Assembly: GCA_963708645.1 (NCBI GenBank)
Contig: CAVPTA010000006.1
Coordinates: forward strand, 62,001 to 126,000
Length of the DNA: 64,000 nt
From: RYN-133 sp963708645
GTDB lineage: Bacteria > Actinomycetota > Actinomycetes > Mycobacteriales > Jatrophihabitantaceae
Direction of reading: 5' to 3'
The notes under the pieces were generated by a model, which was not told the DNA's origin, ran no database searches, and saw only the letters and a program-made list of their open reading frames with translations. A program made the position numbers and the translations under genes. How positions within the stretch are numbered: the first letter of the stretch is position 1; each line of letters starts with the position of its first letter. Shown piece after piece: positions 17,055 through 26,259 of the stretch.

Positions 17055-18128
17055 GTGGCGAAAATCCGGGTCGCCGTCGTTTATGGCGGACGTAGCAGCG
17101 AGCACGGGATCTCGGTCGTCTCCGCGGGCAGCGTCATCGCGGCGTTGGATCCCGATCGCTACGAGGTCGTCCCGATCGGCATCAACCGCGAAGGAGCGTG
17201 GCTGCTGACCTCCGGCGACGCGAAGTCGATGCAGATCGCGGGACGCACGGTGCCCGAGGTGTCCGAGGGCACTGCCGTCGTGCTGCCCGCCGACCCGACC
17301 GCGAAGGGACTGGTGACGGTCGAGCCGCGCAGCGGGGTGCAGGCGCTCGAGACGGTCGACGTGGTGTTCCCCGTCCTGCACGGTCGCTTCGGGGAGGACG
17401 GGACGATCCAAGGCCTGTTCGAGATGGCCGGCGTCCCTTATGTCGGGCCGGGCGTGTTCGCGAGCGCTGCGGCGATGGACAAGGAGTACACGAAGAAGCT
17501 CCTGGCGGCCGAGGGTCTCGACGTCGGCACGTACCGCGTGGTGCGGCACCGCGATCAGGTGCCGGCCGACGTGCAAACCCTCGGTCTGCCTGCGTTCGTC
17601 AAGCCTGCTCGCGCCGGTTCGAGCGTCGGGATCACGAAGATCACTGACTGGGCCCAGCTGCCGGACGCGATGGCCACGGCGTTCGAGCACGACAACAAGG
17701 TGCTGATCGAGGCGGCGGTGACCGGCCGCGAGGTCGAGTGCGGAGTCCTCGAGAGTGCGAACGGTGCACCCGAGGCGTCGTTGCCCGCCGAGATCAGGCT
17801 CACCGGCTCGCACGACTGGTACGACTTCGACGCCAAGTACCTCGACGACGCATGCGAGTTCGACGTTCCGGCCAAGCTCGGGCCGCAGCTCACGCGCGCG
17901 GTCCAGGAAGCCGCGTGCCGGGCGTTCGTCGCGCTCGACTGCGCCGGCCTGGCGCGCGTCGATTTCTTCATCACTGACGACGACACGGTCGTGGTCAATG
18001 AGGTCAACACCATGCCCGGGTTCACGCCGATCTCGATGTTCCCTCGGATGTGGGCCGAGTCAGGTGTCGCGTATCCCGAGCTCGTCGACCGGCTGATCGC
18101 CGCTGCGCTGCGGCGCTCCGGCGCCTGA
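17055..18128 (+). CDS. ddl: D-alanine--D-alanine ligase
   Basis: A 357-residue ATP-grasp ligase making D-Ala-D-Ala for peptidoglycan. Visible: VAVVYGGRSSEHGISVVSAG at the N-terminus, FPVLHGRFGEDGTIQGLFEMAGVPYVGPGV, the ATP-grasp stretch LPAFVKPARAGSSVGITKI, EVECGVLE, and the metal-binding C-terminus RVDFFITDDDTVVVNEVNTMPGFTPISMFP. The GTG at 17055 gives the usual AKIRVAVVYGG start; the ribosome-binding site is weak. Intact. Its position after gpsA is the mycobacterial order. Confidence 0.95.
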   Translation: MAKIRVAVVYGGRSSEHGISVVSAGSVIAALDPDRYEVVPIGINREGAWLLTSGDAKSMQIAGRTVPEVSEGTAVVLPADPTAKGLVTVEPRSGVQALETVDVVFPVLHGRFGEDGTIQGLFEMAGVPYVGPGVFASAAAMDKEYTKKLLAAEGLDVGTYRVVRHRDQVPADVQTLGLPAFVKPARAGSSVGITKITDWAQLPDAMATAFEHDNKVLIEAAVTGREVECGVLESANGAPEASLPAEIRLTGSHDWYDFDAKYLDDACEFDVPAKLGPQLTRAVQEAACRAFVALDCAGLARVDFFITDDDTVVVNEVNTMPGFTPISMFPRMWAESGVAYPELVDRLIAAALRRSGA

Positions 18129-18219
18129 GCTGTCGCGCCCGGCAACCCGCCGAAAATCAGGGTCGCGGGTCGGGGCGATCACCGATGCCGGCCCACGTCG
18201 ATCGTCCGAGACTGGACGC

Positions 18220-18441
18220 ATGACAACGACGACACCGCCACCACCCGTCTTGAAACCGACACGACTCACCCGCCGCCGACACGACCGAATGATTGCCGGC
18301 GTGTGCGGCGGTATCGCCGACTACTTCGGCGTCTCGGCCAAGACAGTGCGCGTGCTCGCCGTGCTGTCGTGCCTGCTGCCTGGCCCGCAGTTCGTCGCCT
18401 ACCTGTTCGCGTGGGCGCTCATTCCGGTGCGCGAGGACTGA
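18220..18441 (+). CDS. PspC-domain small membrane protein
   Basis: A 73-residue protein with one PspC domain: LTRRRHDRMIAGVCGGIADYFGVSAKTVR, then a hydrophobic helix VLAVLSCLLPGPQFVAYLFAWALIP. PspC domains sit in the cytoplasmic membrane and in other bacteria take part in envelope-stress signalling. Here it stands alone between ddl and a convergent VOC-family gene whose stop codon directly adjoins its own. Confidence 0.85.
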   Translation: MTTTTPPPPVLKPTRLTRRRHDRMIAGVCGGIADYFGVSAKTVRVLAVLSCLLPGPQFVAYLFAWALIPVRED

Positions 18442-18816
18442 TCAGCTCGGGCGGACGATCCCCTGCACGCTCCATGCGTTGCCGTCGGGGTCGGTGAAGT
18501 AGAGGAACCGGCCCCACGGCAGGTCCTCGACCTCGCCGACGTCGAGCCCGCGCTCGAGGAAGCCTGCTCGTTCGGCGTCGACATCGGCGGTGACAAGTTG
18601 CAGGCCCTTGACCGATCCCGGTTCGGCATCGGTCACGCCCTCGCCGATCGCGATCGAGCACGCCGAGCCCGGCGGCGTGAGCTGCACGAACCGGAGCTGA
18701 TCGTTGACCCGCTGGTCGTGGTCGGGGTTGAAACCGACCTTGTCGACATAGAACGCCTTGGCCCGGTCGACATCGGTGACCGGGACGATGACCAATTCCA
18801 ATCGGAGATCGCTCAT
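18442..18816 (-). CDS. VOC-family (glyoxalase/bleomycin-resistance fold) protein
   Basis: A 124-residue vicinal-oxygen-chelate protein: RLELVIVPVTDVDRAKAFYVDKVGFN begins the first beta-alpha-beta-beta-beta module and GRFLYFTDPDGNAWSVQGI ends the second, with a conserved Glu/Asp-rich middle (VTADVDAERAGFLERGLDVGEVED). Possible metal ligands are visible but the reaction is unknown. It is convergent with the PspC gene and 9 bases downstream of the nucleotidyltransferase-like gene on the same strand. Confidence 0.85.
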   Translation of the reverse strand: MSDLRLELVIVPVTDVDRAKAFYVDKVGFNPDHDQRVNDQLRFVQLTPPGSACSIAIGEGVTDAEPGSVKGLQLVTADVDAERAGFLERGLDVGEVEDLPWGRFLYFTDPDGNAWSVQGIVRPS

Positions 18817-18825
18817 ATCGTCAAG

Positions 18826-19215
18826 CTAATGGTGCGGTCTGACAACGCGGACCGTCCGCTCGCCCAGCACGCCGTAACGGTCCAGAGTCTCGCCCGGCCA
18901 ACGCTCGTCCGGGCCGTAGGTGACCTCGTCGCCGTCGCGCTCGAACAGTCGCACGTCGATCGCGCGCCCGCGCCGGTCGACGAACGTCGTGTGCCACGGC
19001 GCTTGGGGCTGCGCGGTGAAGCCGCGCAGGGTCAGGTGCTGGGCGAACACCGCGGCGTCGCGAGCAGCGATGAACACGTCCAGGTCCTCGTGCCAGCGCG
19101 TCTGCTGGCCGTGCTCGGCGTCGTCGCCCCAGCCGCCCGCCAACCACGGGACGATCCCGAGGTCGTCGGTCATGTCGAGGAACGCGAGCACGTCGCGCAG
19201 CGACATCTCGCGCAT
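18826..19215 (-). CDS. Nucleotidyltransferase of the aminoglycoside-2''/lincosamide adenylyltransferase fold
   Basis: A 129-residue protein. The motif WLAGGWGDDAEHGQQTRWHEDLDVFIAARD is the core of this fold, with the metal-binding carboxylates in GDD and EDLD. VDRRGRAIDVRLFERDGDEVTYG carries the third strand. Such small proteins are often annotated as aminoglycoside or lincosamide nucleotidyltransferases, but most chromosomal members have no proven antibiotic substrate, so resistance should not be assumed. The ATG at 19215 is preferred because upstream in-frame sequence is not conserved. Confidence 0.75.
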   Translation of the reverse strand: MREMSLRDVLAFLDMTDDLGIVPWLAGGWGDDAEHGQQTRWHEDLDVFIAARDAAVFAQHLTLRGFTAQPQAPWHTTFVDRRGRAIDVRLFERDGDEVTYGPDERWPGETLDRYGVLGERTVRVVRPHH

Positions 19216-19232
19216 GGCTTCAACGATAGGCG

Positions 19233-19835
19233 TCAGCCGCAGCCGACATGTTTCCCGACGACGCCGAGTGCGAAGTTGTCGAAGCTCACCCTTTCGGTGC
19301 GGATGAATGCGCCGACTCTGACGCGCAGGTCGAGGCTGGTGAACACAGCCTCTCCACCTCGTGGCGCGCACACATCCAGACCGACGCGTAGGTACCTATC
19401 TTCGCCGGGACGGAGCGCAACCGGTGGGGGCACAAAGCGCATGGTGTCGGGCGTCTGCATGCCGAGGCCGGCCGAGCCGACCGAGACCGTCTCGGGGACA
19501 CCCTCGTCGGCCACACCGAGAATCGTCTGCGTGACGGCTGACCGATTCTGGACGTCGATCCAGTACGTGTGTCGGTGACTCGGCGTGTTGTCGACGGCCA
19601 TGCCGTTCTCGAGCAATCCGTCCACGGCGTGCGCGTGCTCGTCCGACCCCCAGCCGATTGCACAAACGCATTGCAAGGACGTCGCATGCAGGTAGTGGAA
19701 GCTCACCGCGACGGCGGTGATCACCGCGCCGGCGACGAGCACGACGACGGTGGCCACGAGCGCGATGAGCTTGCGCGAGAACCGCCGCTGCGAGGCGGCA
19801 GGGCTGACCGTCGCGTCGGTCACCGTTGCCGTCAT
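19233..19835 (-). CDS. Hypothetical membrane-anchored protein
   Basis: About 200 residues, unrecognised. A short basic N-terminus is followed by one transmembrane helix (KLIALVATVVVLVAGAVITAVAV), so the rest is probably outside the cytoplasm. The exported part has cysteines (LQCVCAIG, VCAPRGG, HVGCG) that could form disulfides, and a beta-rich C-terminus. Either the ATG at 19835 or the GTG at 19859 could start it. It stands between the nucleotidyltransferase-like gene and the CoA-transferase gene on the same strand. Confidence 0.6.
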   Translation of the reverse strand: MTATVTDATVSPAASQRRFSRKLIALVATVVVLVAGAVITAVAVSFHYLHATSLQCVCAIGWGSDEHAHAVDGLLENGMAVDNTPSHRHTYWIDVQNRSAVTQTILGVADEGVPETVSVGSAGLGMQTPDTMRFVPPPVALRPGEDRYLRVGLDVCAPRGGEAVFTSLDLRVRVGAFIRTERVSFDNFALGVVGKHVGCG

Positions 19836-19863
19836 GCGCGCATGATCGCATGCGGACACGGCG

Positions 19864-20970
19864 CTAGGCGATCGTTCCGGCCGAGCGCAGTTCGGATAGA
19901 TCGTCGTAGCCGAGTTCGGCGAGCAGCGCCTCGGTGTCGCCGCCGATTGTTGTCAGCTCGCCGGCGGCCCCGGGCGTCGCCGAGAACTTCGGCGCGGCGT
20001 CGACCATCGTCGCCGGTCCGACCTGCGTGTACGAGCGGCGCGCGAGGTTGTGCGGATGGTTCGGCGCCTCGTCGAGCGTGAGCACGGGCGCGACGCACGC
20101 ATCGGTGTCGGCGAACTGCTCGGCCCACTCGTCGCGGGTGCGCGTCTTGAAGGTTGCGGTGAGCAGTTCGGCGCACGCGGTCCATTGGGCCGGGTCGTGT
20201 GCCGAGGGCGCATCGGTCAGCCCGAGGCCGGTCGACCAGTGCCTGCCAGAACTGCGGTTCGAGCGCGCCGACAGCGACATATCGTCCGTCCGCGCACTCG
20301 TAGCAGCGGTAGTTCGGCGCGCCGCCGTCGAGCAGGTTTGCCGACCGCTTGTCCTGCCAGCCGCCCATGGCGAGGAACGTGCGCGTCATCGAACCGAGAT
20401 AGCCGGCGCCTTCGGTCATAGCGGTGTCGACGACCTGACCCTCGCCGCTCGTGCGCGCGTGCGTCAGTGCGGCGAGCAGCCCGGTCACGAGGAACATCGC
20501 GCCGCCACCGAAGTCGGCGACGTAGTTGACCGGCGGCACCGGCGGACCGTCCGCCGTCCCGATGCCGTGCAGCAGCCCGCTGATCGCGAGATAGGTGATG
20601 TCGTGCCCGGCGGTGTGCGCGAGCGGACCCGCTTGTCCCCACCCGGTCATGCGTCCGTAGACGAGCTTCGGGTTGCGTGCATGCACCTCGGCCGGGCCGA
20701 TGCCCAGCCGCTCGGCGACGCCGGGACGGAAGCCCTCGATGAGCAGCTCGGCCGACGTCGCACAACCGCAGCACGATCTCGGCACCGCCCGGCTTGCGCA
20801 CGTCGACCGCGAGCGAGCGCCGGCCACGTCCGAGCGGACCGGCAGGCAGCCCGTCGAACGGACCCGTCGCCGCGAGCTTGTCGATGCGCACGACCTCGGC
20901 GCCGAGATCGGCGAGCAGCATGCCGGCGAACGGGACTGGCCCGATCGCCGGCAGCTCGACTACTCGTCAC
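19864..20970 (-). pseudogene. CaiB/BaiF-family CoA-transferase, alpha-methylacyl-CoA racemase-like (three frame breaks)
   Basis: A family III CoA-transferase or racemase acting on acyl-CoA. Fragments in three frames join exactly: VELPAIGPVPFAGMLLADLGAEVVRIDK and SLAVDVRKPGGAEIVLRLCD, then AELLIEGFRPGVAERLGIGP through GQVVDTAMTEGAGYLGS (Asp is the catalytic residue of this family) to GALEPQFWQALVD, then GLGLTDAPSAHDP to the C-terminus. One extra base each near 20960, 20770 and 20225 explains all breaks. It lies just downstream of fadB on the same strand, matching a role in branched-chain fatty acid oxidation. Confidence 0.8.
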
Positions 20971-21025
20971 AGCCCGTGTGCAACCGCCGCGACCGCAGAG
21001 TGCACGATCGCGCCGTCAGAGCGGA

Positions 21026-23185
21026 TCAGAACGTCTCGCCGTTCTCGGCCTTCTTGCGCAGCAGCGGGTTGGGCTCGAAGCGCTGCCCGTACTTCGGACG
21101 CGAACTCCTCGGCGCGCTAGCGACGAACGCCGCGACACCACCGGGGAAGCCGTTGATGTACTGCAGCACGCCACCGGTCCACGGCGGGAAGCCGATGCCC
21201 ATGATCGAGCCGATGTTCGCATCAGCCGTGGTGATCAGGACGTTCTCTTCGACGCAGCGCGCCGACTCGACGGCCTCGATGACGAGCATGCGCTCGGACA
21301 AGCTCGTGCAGGTCGACGTCGCCCGGGTTGCCGACTGACGGGGAAGGCCTCGGCCAGTCCCGACCACAGACCCGTGCGCTTGCCCGCCTCGTCGTAGTCG
21401 AAGAAGCCCTTGCCGGCCAAGCGTCCCGGACGCCCGAGCTCGACCATCTTCTCGACGACGTCCTCGGCTGGGTGACGCACGTACGAGTCGCCCATCGCCT
21501 CGCGGCTCTCGTTGCGGATCTTCAGGAACAGCTCCATGTTGAGCTCGTCCGCGAGCTGCAACGCGCCGACCGGGTAACCGGCCTGCGTCGTCGCCTGCTC
21601 GATCGTCATCGGCGCGATGCCTTCGCCGAGCATCGCCAGCGCCTCGTTGACGAACGTGCCGATCACCCGCGAGGTGAAGAACCCACGGCTGTCGTTGACG
21701 ACGATCGGTGTCTTCTTGATCTGCTTCGCGTAGTCGAGCGCACGAGCCAGCGTCGCGTCAGAGGTCTTCTCACCACGGATGATCTCGAGCAGCGGCATCT
21801 TGTCGACGGGTGAGAAGAAGTGCAGCCCGATGAAGTCCTGCCTTGCGCTGCACGCCTTCGGCGAGACCGGTGATCGGCAGGGTGGACGTGTTGGAGCCGA
21901 GCACTGCGTCGGGCAGAACGATTCCCTCTGCCGCGCCGAAGACCTCGTGCTTGAGCGACTGCTTCTCGAACACGGCCTCGACGATCATGTCGCAGCCTTC
22001 GAGCTTGTCGTAGTCGTCGGTCGGCGTGATGCGCGCGAGGATCTCGTCGGCTTTCTCCTGCGACATCTTGCCGCGCGAGATCGCCTTGTCGAGCAGCTTC
22101 TTCGAGTAGCCCTTGCCCTTCTCGGCCGCCTCGAGCGAGACGTCCTTGAGCACGACCTCGATGCCGTTACGCGCGGACACGTAGGCGATGCCGGCGCCCA
22201 TCATTCCGGCGCCGAGCACGGCGATCTTCTGCGCCGGCTTCGGGTCGAACCCGTCCGGACGTGAACCGCCGGCGTTGATCGAGTTCAGGTCGAACCAGAA
22301 CGCCTGGATCATGTTCTTCGCGACCTGGCCCTTGGCGAGGTTGACGAAGTAGCGGCCCTCGATCGCGAACGCGGTGTCGACGTCGACGGTCGCGCCCTCG
22401 ACGGCCGCGCACATGATGTGGTGCGGTGCGGGCATCGGCGCGCCCTTGAGCTGCTTGCGCAGGTTGGCCGGGAACGCCGGCAACATGCCCGCCAGCTTCG
22501 GACTGGACGGCGTGCCGCCGGGCATGCGGTAGCCCTGCGCGTCCCACGGCTGGACAGCCTCGGGGTTCGCCTTGATCCACGCGCGCGCCGCCTCGAGCAT
22601 CGCCTCGGGGGAGTCGGCGACCTCGTCGACCAGGCCGAGTCCGACCGCGTCCGCCGGGTTGTAACGCTGACCCTGCAGCAGCACCTTCATCAGGCCGTCC
22701 GCGAGACCGAGCATGCGGACGGTGCGCACGACGCCGCCGGCGCCCGGCAGCAGTCCGAGCGTGACCTCGGGGAAGCCGAACTGCGACTTCGGGTTGTTCA
22801 GCGCGACGCGGTGGTGGCACGAGAGTGCGATCTCGAGACCGCCGCCGAGCGCAGCACCGTTCAGCGCTGCGACGACCGGCTTGCCCAGCGTCTCGAGCCG
22901 GCGCAGATCGGCCTTGATCTTCGTGACGCCTGCTGCGAACTCCGCTGCGTTGTCGTCGTCGACCTGCGCGAGCAGCTTGAGGTCACCGCCGGCGAAGAAG
23001 GTGTCCTTTGCCGAGGTGATGATCACGCCGGTGATCGAGTCCTTCTGCTCGACGAGCTTGTCGACCGTCGACGCGAGCGACGAGCGGAAGTCGTCGGTCA
23101 TCGTGTTCGCGCGCTGGTTCGGATCGTCGAGCGTGAGCGTGACGATGCCGTCGGCGTCCTGGTCCCAGTTGATCGTGTCGGTCAT
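21026..23185 (-). pseudogene. fadB: Fatty-acid oxidation complex: enoyl-CoA hydratase / 3-hydroxyacyl-CoA dehydrogenase (three frame breaks)
   Basis: A bifunctional beta-oxidation enzyme of about 720 residues. The N-terminal crotonase domain has NGAALGGGLEIALSCHHRVA and FGFPEVTLGLLPGAGGVVR. The dehydrogenase part has VLGAGMMGAGIAYVSARNGI, EAVFEKQSLK, FIGLHFFSPVDKMPLLEII and the C-terminal NDSRGFFTSRV and IMGIGFPPWTGG. The frame breaks near 21850, 21340 and 21310; removing one base at each (for example G in AAGGCAGGACTTC) restores the family sequence. The ATG at 23185 overlaps the fadA stop as ATGA, so FadA and FadB are coupled partners. Confidence 0.9.
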
Positions 23186-24399
23186 GCCGAAATCCTCTCG
23201 ACGATCGTTGCCACGCCCATGCCGCCGCCGACGCACAGCGTCGCGAGGCCGTAGCGCAGGTCGCGCGCCTCGAGCTCGTCGACGAGCGTGCCGAGGATCA
23301 TCGCGCCGGTGGCCCCCAGCGGGTGGCCCAGCGCGATCGCGCCGCCGTTCACGTTGATCTTCTCGTGCGGGATGCTCAGGTCCTTCATGAACTTGAGGAC
23401 GACCGCGGCGAACGCCTCGTTCAGCTCGAACAGGTCGATGTCCTCGACGCTCAGGCCGGCCTTGGCAAGCGCCTTCTGCGCGGACGGGGTCGGGCCGGTG
23501 AGCATGATCGTCGGCTCGGTGGCGGCGACGCCGACGGACACGATGCGCGCCCGCGGGGTGAGCCCGTTCGCCGAGCCCGCCTGCTCGCTGCCGATCAGCA
23601 CCAGTCCGGCGCCGTCGACGATGCCCGACGAGTTGCCGGGCGTGTGAACGTGGTTGATCTTCTCGACCCAGTGGTACTTCTGCAGCGCGACGGCGTCGAA
23701 GCCGCCCATGTCGCCGATGGCCGCGAACGACGGCTTGAGCCCGCCGAGCGACTCGACGGTCGTGCCCGCGCGCGGGAACTCGTCGACCTCGAGCACGGTC
23801 TGGCCGTTGATGTCGACGACCGGGACGATCGACCTGGCGAAGTTGCCGTTCGCGATCGCCTTCGCGGCGCGGTCCTGCGACTCGGCGGCGTAGGTGTCGA
23901 CGTCGGTGCGGCTGAAGCCCTCGAGGGTGGCGATCAGGTCGGCGCTGACGCCCTGCGGGACGAAGCTGGTGTCATATGCGGTCTGCGGGTCCATGGCCCA
24001 GGGGCCGCCGTCCGAACCCATCGGTACCCGCGACATCGACTCGACGCCGCCGGCGATCAGCAGGTCTTCCCAGCCGGAGCGGACCTTCTGCGCGGCGATG
24101 TTCACGGCCTCGAGGCCGGAGGCGCAGAAGCGGTTGATCTGGGTGCCCGGCGCGGAGGTCTCGTAGCCCGCGGCCAGGGCGGCGGTGCGGGCGATGTCGG
24201 CGCCCTGCTCGCCGATCGGCGACACGCAGCCGAGCACGACGTCCTCGACGGCGGCCGGGTCGAGGTCGGGATTGCGCTTGCGCAACTCCTCGAGCAGGCC
24301 CACGACGAGCGAGACCGGCTTCGTGCCGTGCAGTGATCCGGTGTTCTTGCCGCGCCCGCGTGGGGTGCGGATGGCGTCGTAGACGAACGCTTCGGTCAT
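23182..24399 (-). CDS. fadA: Acetyl-CoA C-acetyltransferase / 3-ketoacyl-CoA thiolase
   Basis: A 405-residue thiolase for the last step of beta-oxidation. It has the nucleophile Cys in NRFCASGLEAVN, GGVESMSRVPMG, the ELNEAFAAV loop, the His of NVNGGAIALGHPLGATGA and the second Cys of LCVGGGMGVATI. Intact and of family length. It is the first gene of a minus-strand unit with fadB and the CaiB-like gene, and is divergent from a MerR regulator across a 98-base promoter region with a dyad at 24454. Confidence 0.95.
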   Translation of the reverse strand: MTEAFVYDAIRTPRGRGKNTGSLHGTKPVSLVVGLLEELRKRNPDLDPAAVEDVVLGCVSPIGEQGADIARTAALAAGYETSAPGTQINRFCASGLEAVNIAAQKVRSGWEDLLIAGGVESMSRVPMGSDGGPWAMDPQTAYDTSFVPQGVSADLIATLEGFSRTDVDTYAAESQDRAAKAIANGNFARSIVPVVDINGQTVLEVDEFPRAGTTVESLGGLKPSFAAIGDMGGFDAVALQKYHWVEKINHVHTPGNSSGIVDGAGLVLIGSEQAGSANGLTPRARIVSVGVAATEPTIMLTGPTPSAQKALAKAGLSVEDIDLFELNEAFAAVVLKFMKDLSIPHEKINVNGGAIALGHPLGATGAMILGTLVDELEARDLRYGLATLCVGGGMGVATIVERISA

Positions 24400-24453
24400 G
24401 GACCGTCCTCCGGGTGTGGGATCGGGCGTGCTGTCGGGCCTGATTCGATGTCA

Positions 24454-24466
24454 ACAGTATTACTGT
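24454..24466. promoter_or_regulatory. Perfect dyad in the fadA/merR divergent promoter
   Basis: ACAGTA-T-TACTGT is a perfect 6-bp inverted repeat about midway between the divergent starts at 24399 and 24498, in an AT-richer patch. Its place suggests an operator for the adjacent MerR protein controlling both genes; this is inference. Confidence 0.45.
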
Positions 24467-24497
24467 CACAGTCATAACGCGCCAGTGAAGGTGTCGT

Positions 24498-25282
24498 ATG
24501 TCTACAGTGGCGGCTATGGCCGTACCGGTGCGCGCCGACCTGACTGCGGACGAGTTCACGATCGACGAGCTCGCGGCACGTACAGGTCTGACCGTACGCA
24601 CGGTGCGTTTCTATGCAACGCAAGGCCTGTTGCCGCCACCCGAGCGCCGGGGCCGCGTCGCGTACTACAGCGCCGGGCACCGGCTGCGCCTGGAGCTGAT
24701 CCGGGCGCTGCAGGACCACGGCTACACGCTGGCAGCGATCGAGCGGGTGCTGGCCCGCGTTCCGCCGGACGCCGAACCCGCCGAGTACGCGGTGCAGTCG
24801 GCAGTCCTGGCGCCGTGGCTGCCGGACGCGGCCGAGCAGTACGACCGGGCCGGTCTCGAGCGGCGGGTCGGGCGTCGCATCAGCGACGAGGAACTCGGCT
24901 ACCTCGAGCAGGTGGGCGCGCTGGCGCGGGTGGGTGACGCCGATGCCGATGCCGATGCCGATGCCGATACGATACCGATGCCTTCCGCACGTCACCGGCC
25001 GTGCTCGGCCATGCGCTGGAGCTGATGAAGCTGCCCGTCCCGACCTCGGTGCTGCACGACTCGGCCGCCATCATCGACGAGCACGCGACCGCAGTCGCCG
25101 AAGGCCTGACCGATGTGTTCATCAAGGCGATCTGGGGTCCGTACCAGCGCGGCGACCTCGACTCGGAGCAGGTCGTCGCCATGCTCGCGCGGCTTCGTCC
25201 GCTCGCCGTGCAGGGCCTGGTCAGCGCGTTCGGACGGGCCGCCGACCGGGCCGCCCGCCGCGGCCTCGACCGCTCCACCTGA
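24498..25282 (+). CDS. MerR-family transcriptional regulator (frame-disrupted at a hexanucleotide repeat)
   Basis: A regulator with an N-terminal MerR winged helix: FTIDELAARTGLTVRTVRFYATQGLLPPPERRGRVAYY, then HRLRLELIRALQDHGYTLAAIERVL. A (GCCGAT)n tract at about 24938-24970 encodes an Asp-Ala run. Immediately after it the frame is lost and resumes one frame over with DAFRTSPAVLGHALELMKLPVP to the stop at 25282. One missing base in the tract accounts for this. The C-terminal half resembles ligand-sensing parts of MerR proteins linked to fatty-acid genes. It is divergent from fadA, which suggests control of beta-oxidation. Confidence 0.8.
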
Positions 25283-25345
25283 CCGCTTCCTCCCCGGCGC
25301 AGTCAGATTTCGGCGCGAAAAGTGGCTGCGCCAGGGGAGAAGTGG

Positions 25346-25903
25346 CTACTTGCGGCGGGTGCAGAGCGTGCTTTGCGGCGGCAGCGGCCCGGCCCCCGGC
25401 TGTCCGCCAACGCACACCGGCTTCAACACGTGGGCGATCGCCCGCGACACCGGGGCGAGTGGTGCGCCGTGGTACTGAACCGGCACGGTGAGTTCGATGT
25501 ACACGGCTCGGTCGACGGTCGTGTACACGTTCGCGTCATTACCGGTCGCGACGTCGTAGTACGGGCCGCCTTGCCCAGTGGCCGAGATGTAGTCGGCCGA
25601 TGAGCCCGGGCGCAGCGACGCCGGGCGAGACACGCCGCAGCGCAGGACGACCGCCGGATCACCCCAGGCCACGATCGAGGACGACGGTGGGTTCGAGGTG
25701 GTGCGACGCAGGTCGAGGCCGGCCAGCCGCAGCGGCAGCGCACTGATCACCTGGGCGCAGGTCGAGACGGTAGGACCGGACGTGTCGGACGGTGCGCCCA
25801 CACTGACGGCAGGCAGCACGGCATCCGAACCCGATGGGGACGACCCCCCGGTTTGCGAACCCGCGCCGCCGAGCAACAACCCGGCGACGATCACGACCGG
25901 CAC
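25346..25903 (-). CDS. DUF3515-family exported protein
   Basis: About 185 residues. The N-terminus is hydrophobic (VVIVAGLLLGGAG), a membrane anchor or uncleaved signal. The GTG at 25903 is the first standard start, although the hydrophobic segment seems to begin up to 15 codons earlier (DSTTRRAALIATVVT), so the true start may use a rare codon. The body matches the DUF3515 pattern: STCAQVISALPLRLAGLDLRRT, IVAWGDPAVVLRCGVSRPA, YYDVATGNDANVYTTVDRAVYIELTVP, and a final Cys-rich VCVGGQPGAGPL. Function unknown. It neighbours thiL and ddl as its mycobacterial counterpart does. Confidence 0.75.
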   Translation of the reverse strand: MPVVIVAGLLLGGAGSQTGGSSPSGSDAVLPAVSVGAPSDTSGPTVSTCAQVISALPLRLAGLDLRRTTSNPPSSSIVAWGDPAVVLRCGVSRPASLRPGSSADYISATGQGGPYYDVATGNDANVYTTVDRAVYIELTVPVQYHGAPLAPVSRAIAHVLKPVCVGGQPGAGPLPPQSTLCTRRK

Positions 25904-25971
25904 CGTGACAACGGTCGCGATCAGCGCCGCGCGGCGGGTGGTGGAATCGATCGGAGGTCCTCGTCCGCGGT

Positions 25972-26208
25972 CTAGAGGTGCACGACCGGGCAGGTCAGCG
26001 TGCGGGTGATGCCCGCCACCGCCTGGACGTTGGCGACCACGAGCTTGCCGAGGTCGTCGACGGTCTCGGCTTCGGCCCGCACGATGACGTCGTAGGGTCC
26101 GGTGACATCCTCGGCGATGGTGACGCCCGGTAGCCGGCCGATCTCCTCGGCGACAGAGGCCGCCTTGCCGACCTCGGTCTGGATCAATATGTACGCATTG
26201 ACGCTCAC
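25972..26208 (-). CDS. Stand-alone Lrp/AsnC ligand-binding domain protein
   Basis: A 78-residue protein made only of the RAM (AsnC C-terminal) domain: VNAYILIQTEVGKAASVAEEIGRLPGVTIAEDVTGPYDVIVRAEAE, followed by the second alpha-beta unit ending ITRTLTCPVVHL. No helix-turn-helix is present, so it cannot bind DNA on its own; such proteins form amino-acid-binding oligomers or associate with full-length Lrp proteins. GTG start at 26208. It is divergent from thiL. Confidence 0.85.
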   Translation of the reverse strand: MSVNAYILIQTEVGKAASVAEEIGRLPGVTIAEDVTGPYDVIVRAEAETVDDLGKLVVANVQAVAGITRTLTCPVVHL

Positions 26209-26259
26209 GGGGTGTCCTTTCGTCGTCACCTCGTCGGGACCGGTAGAACGTAGCGTGGC

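Noticed and set aside
18826..19215. Acquired antibiotic-resistance nucleotidyltransferase
   Set aside because: Only the general fold is recognisable; base composition matches neighbours and nothing mobile is nearby.
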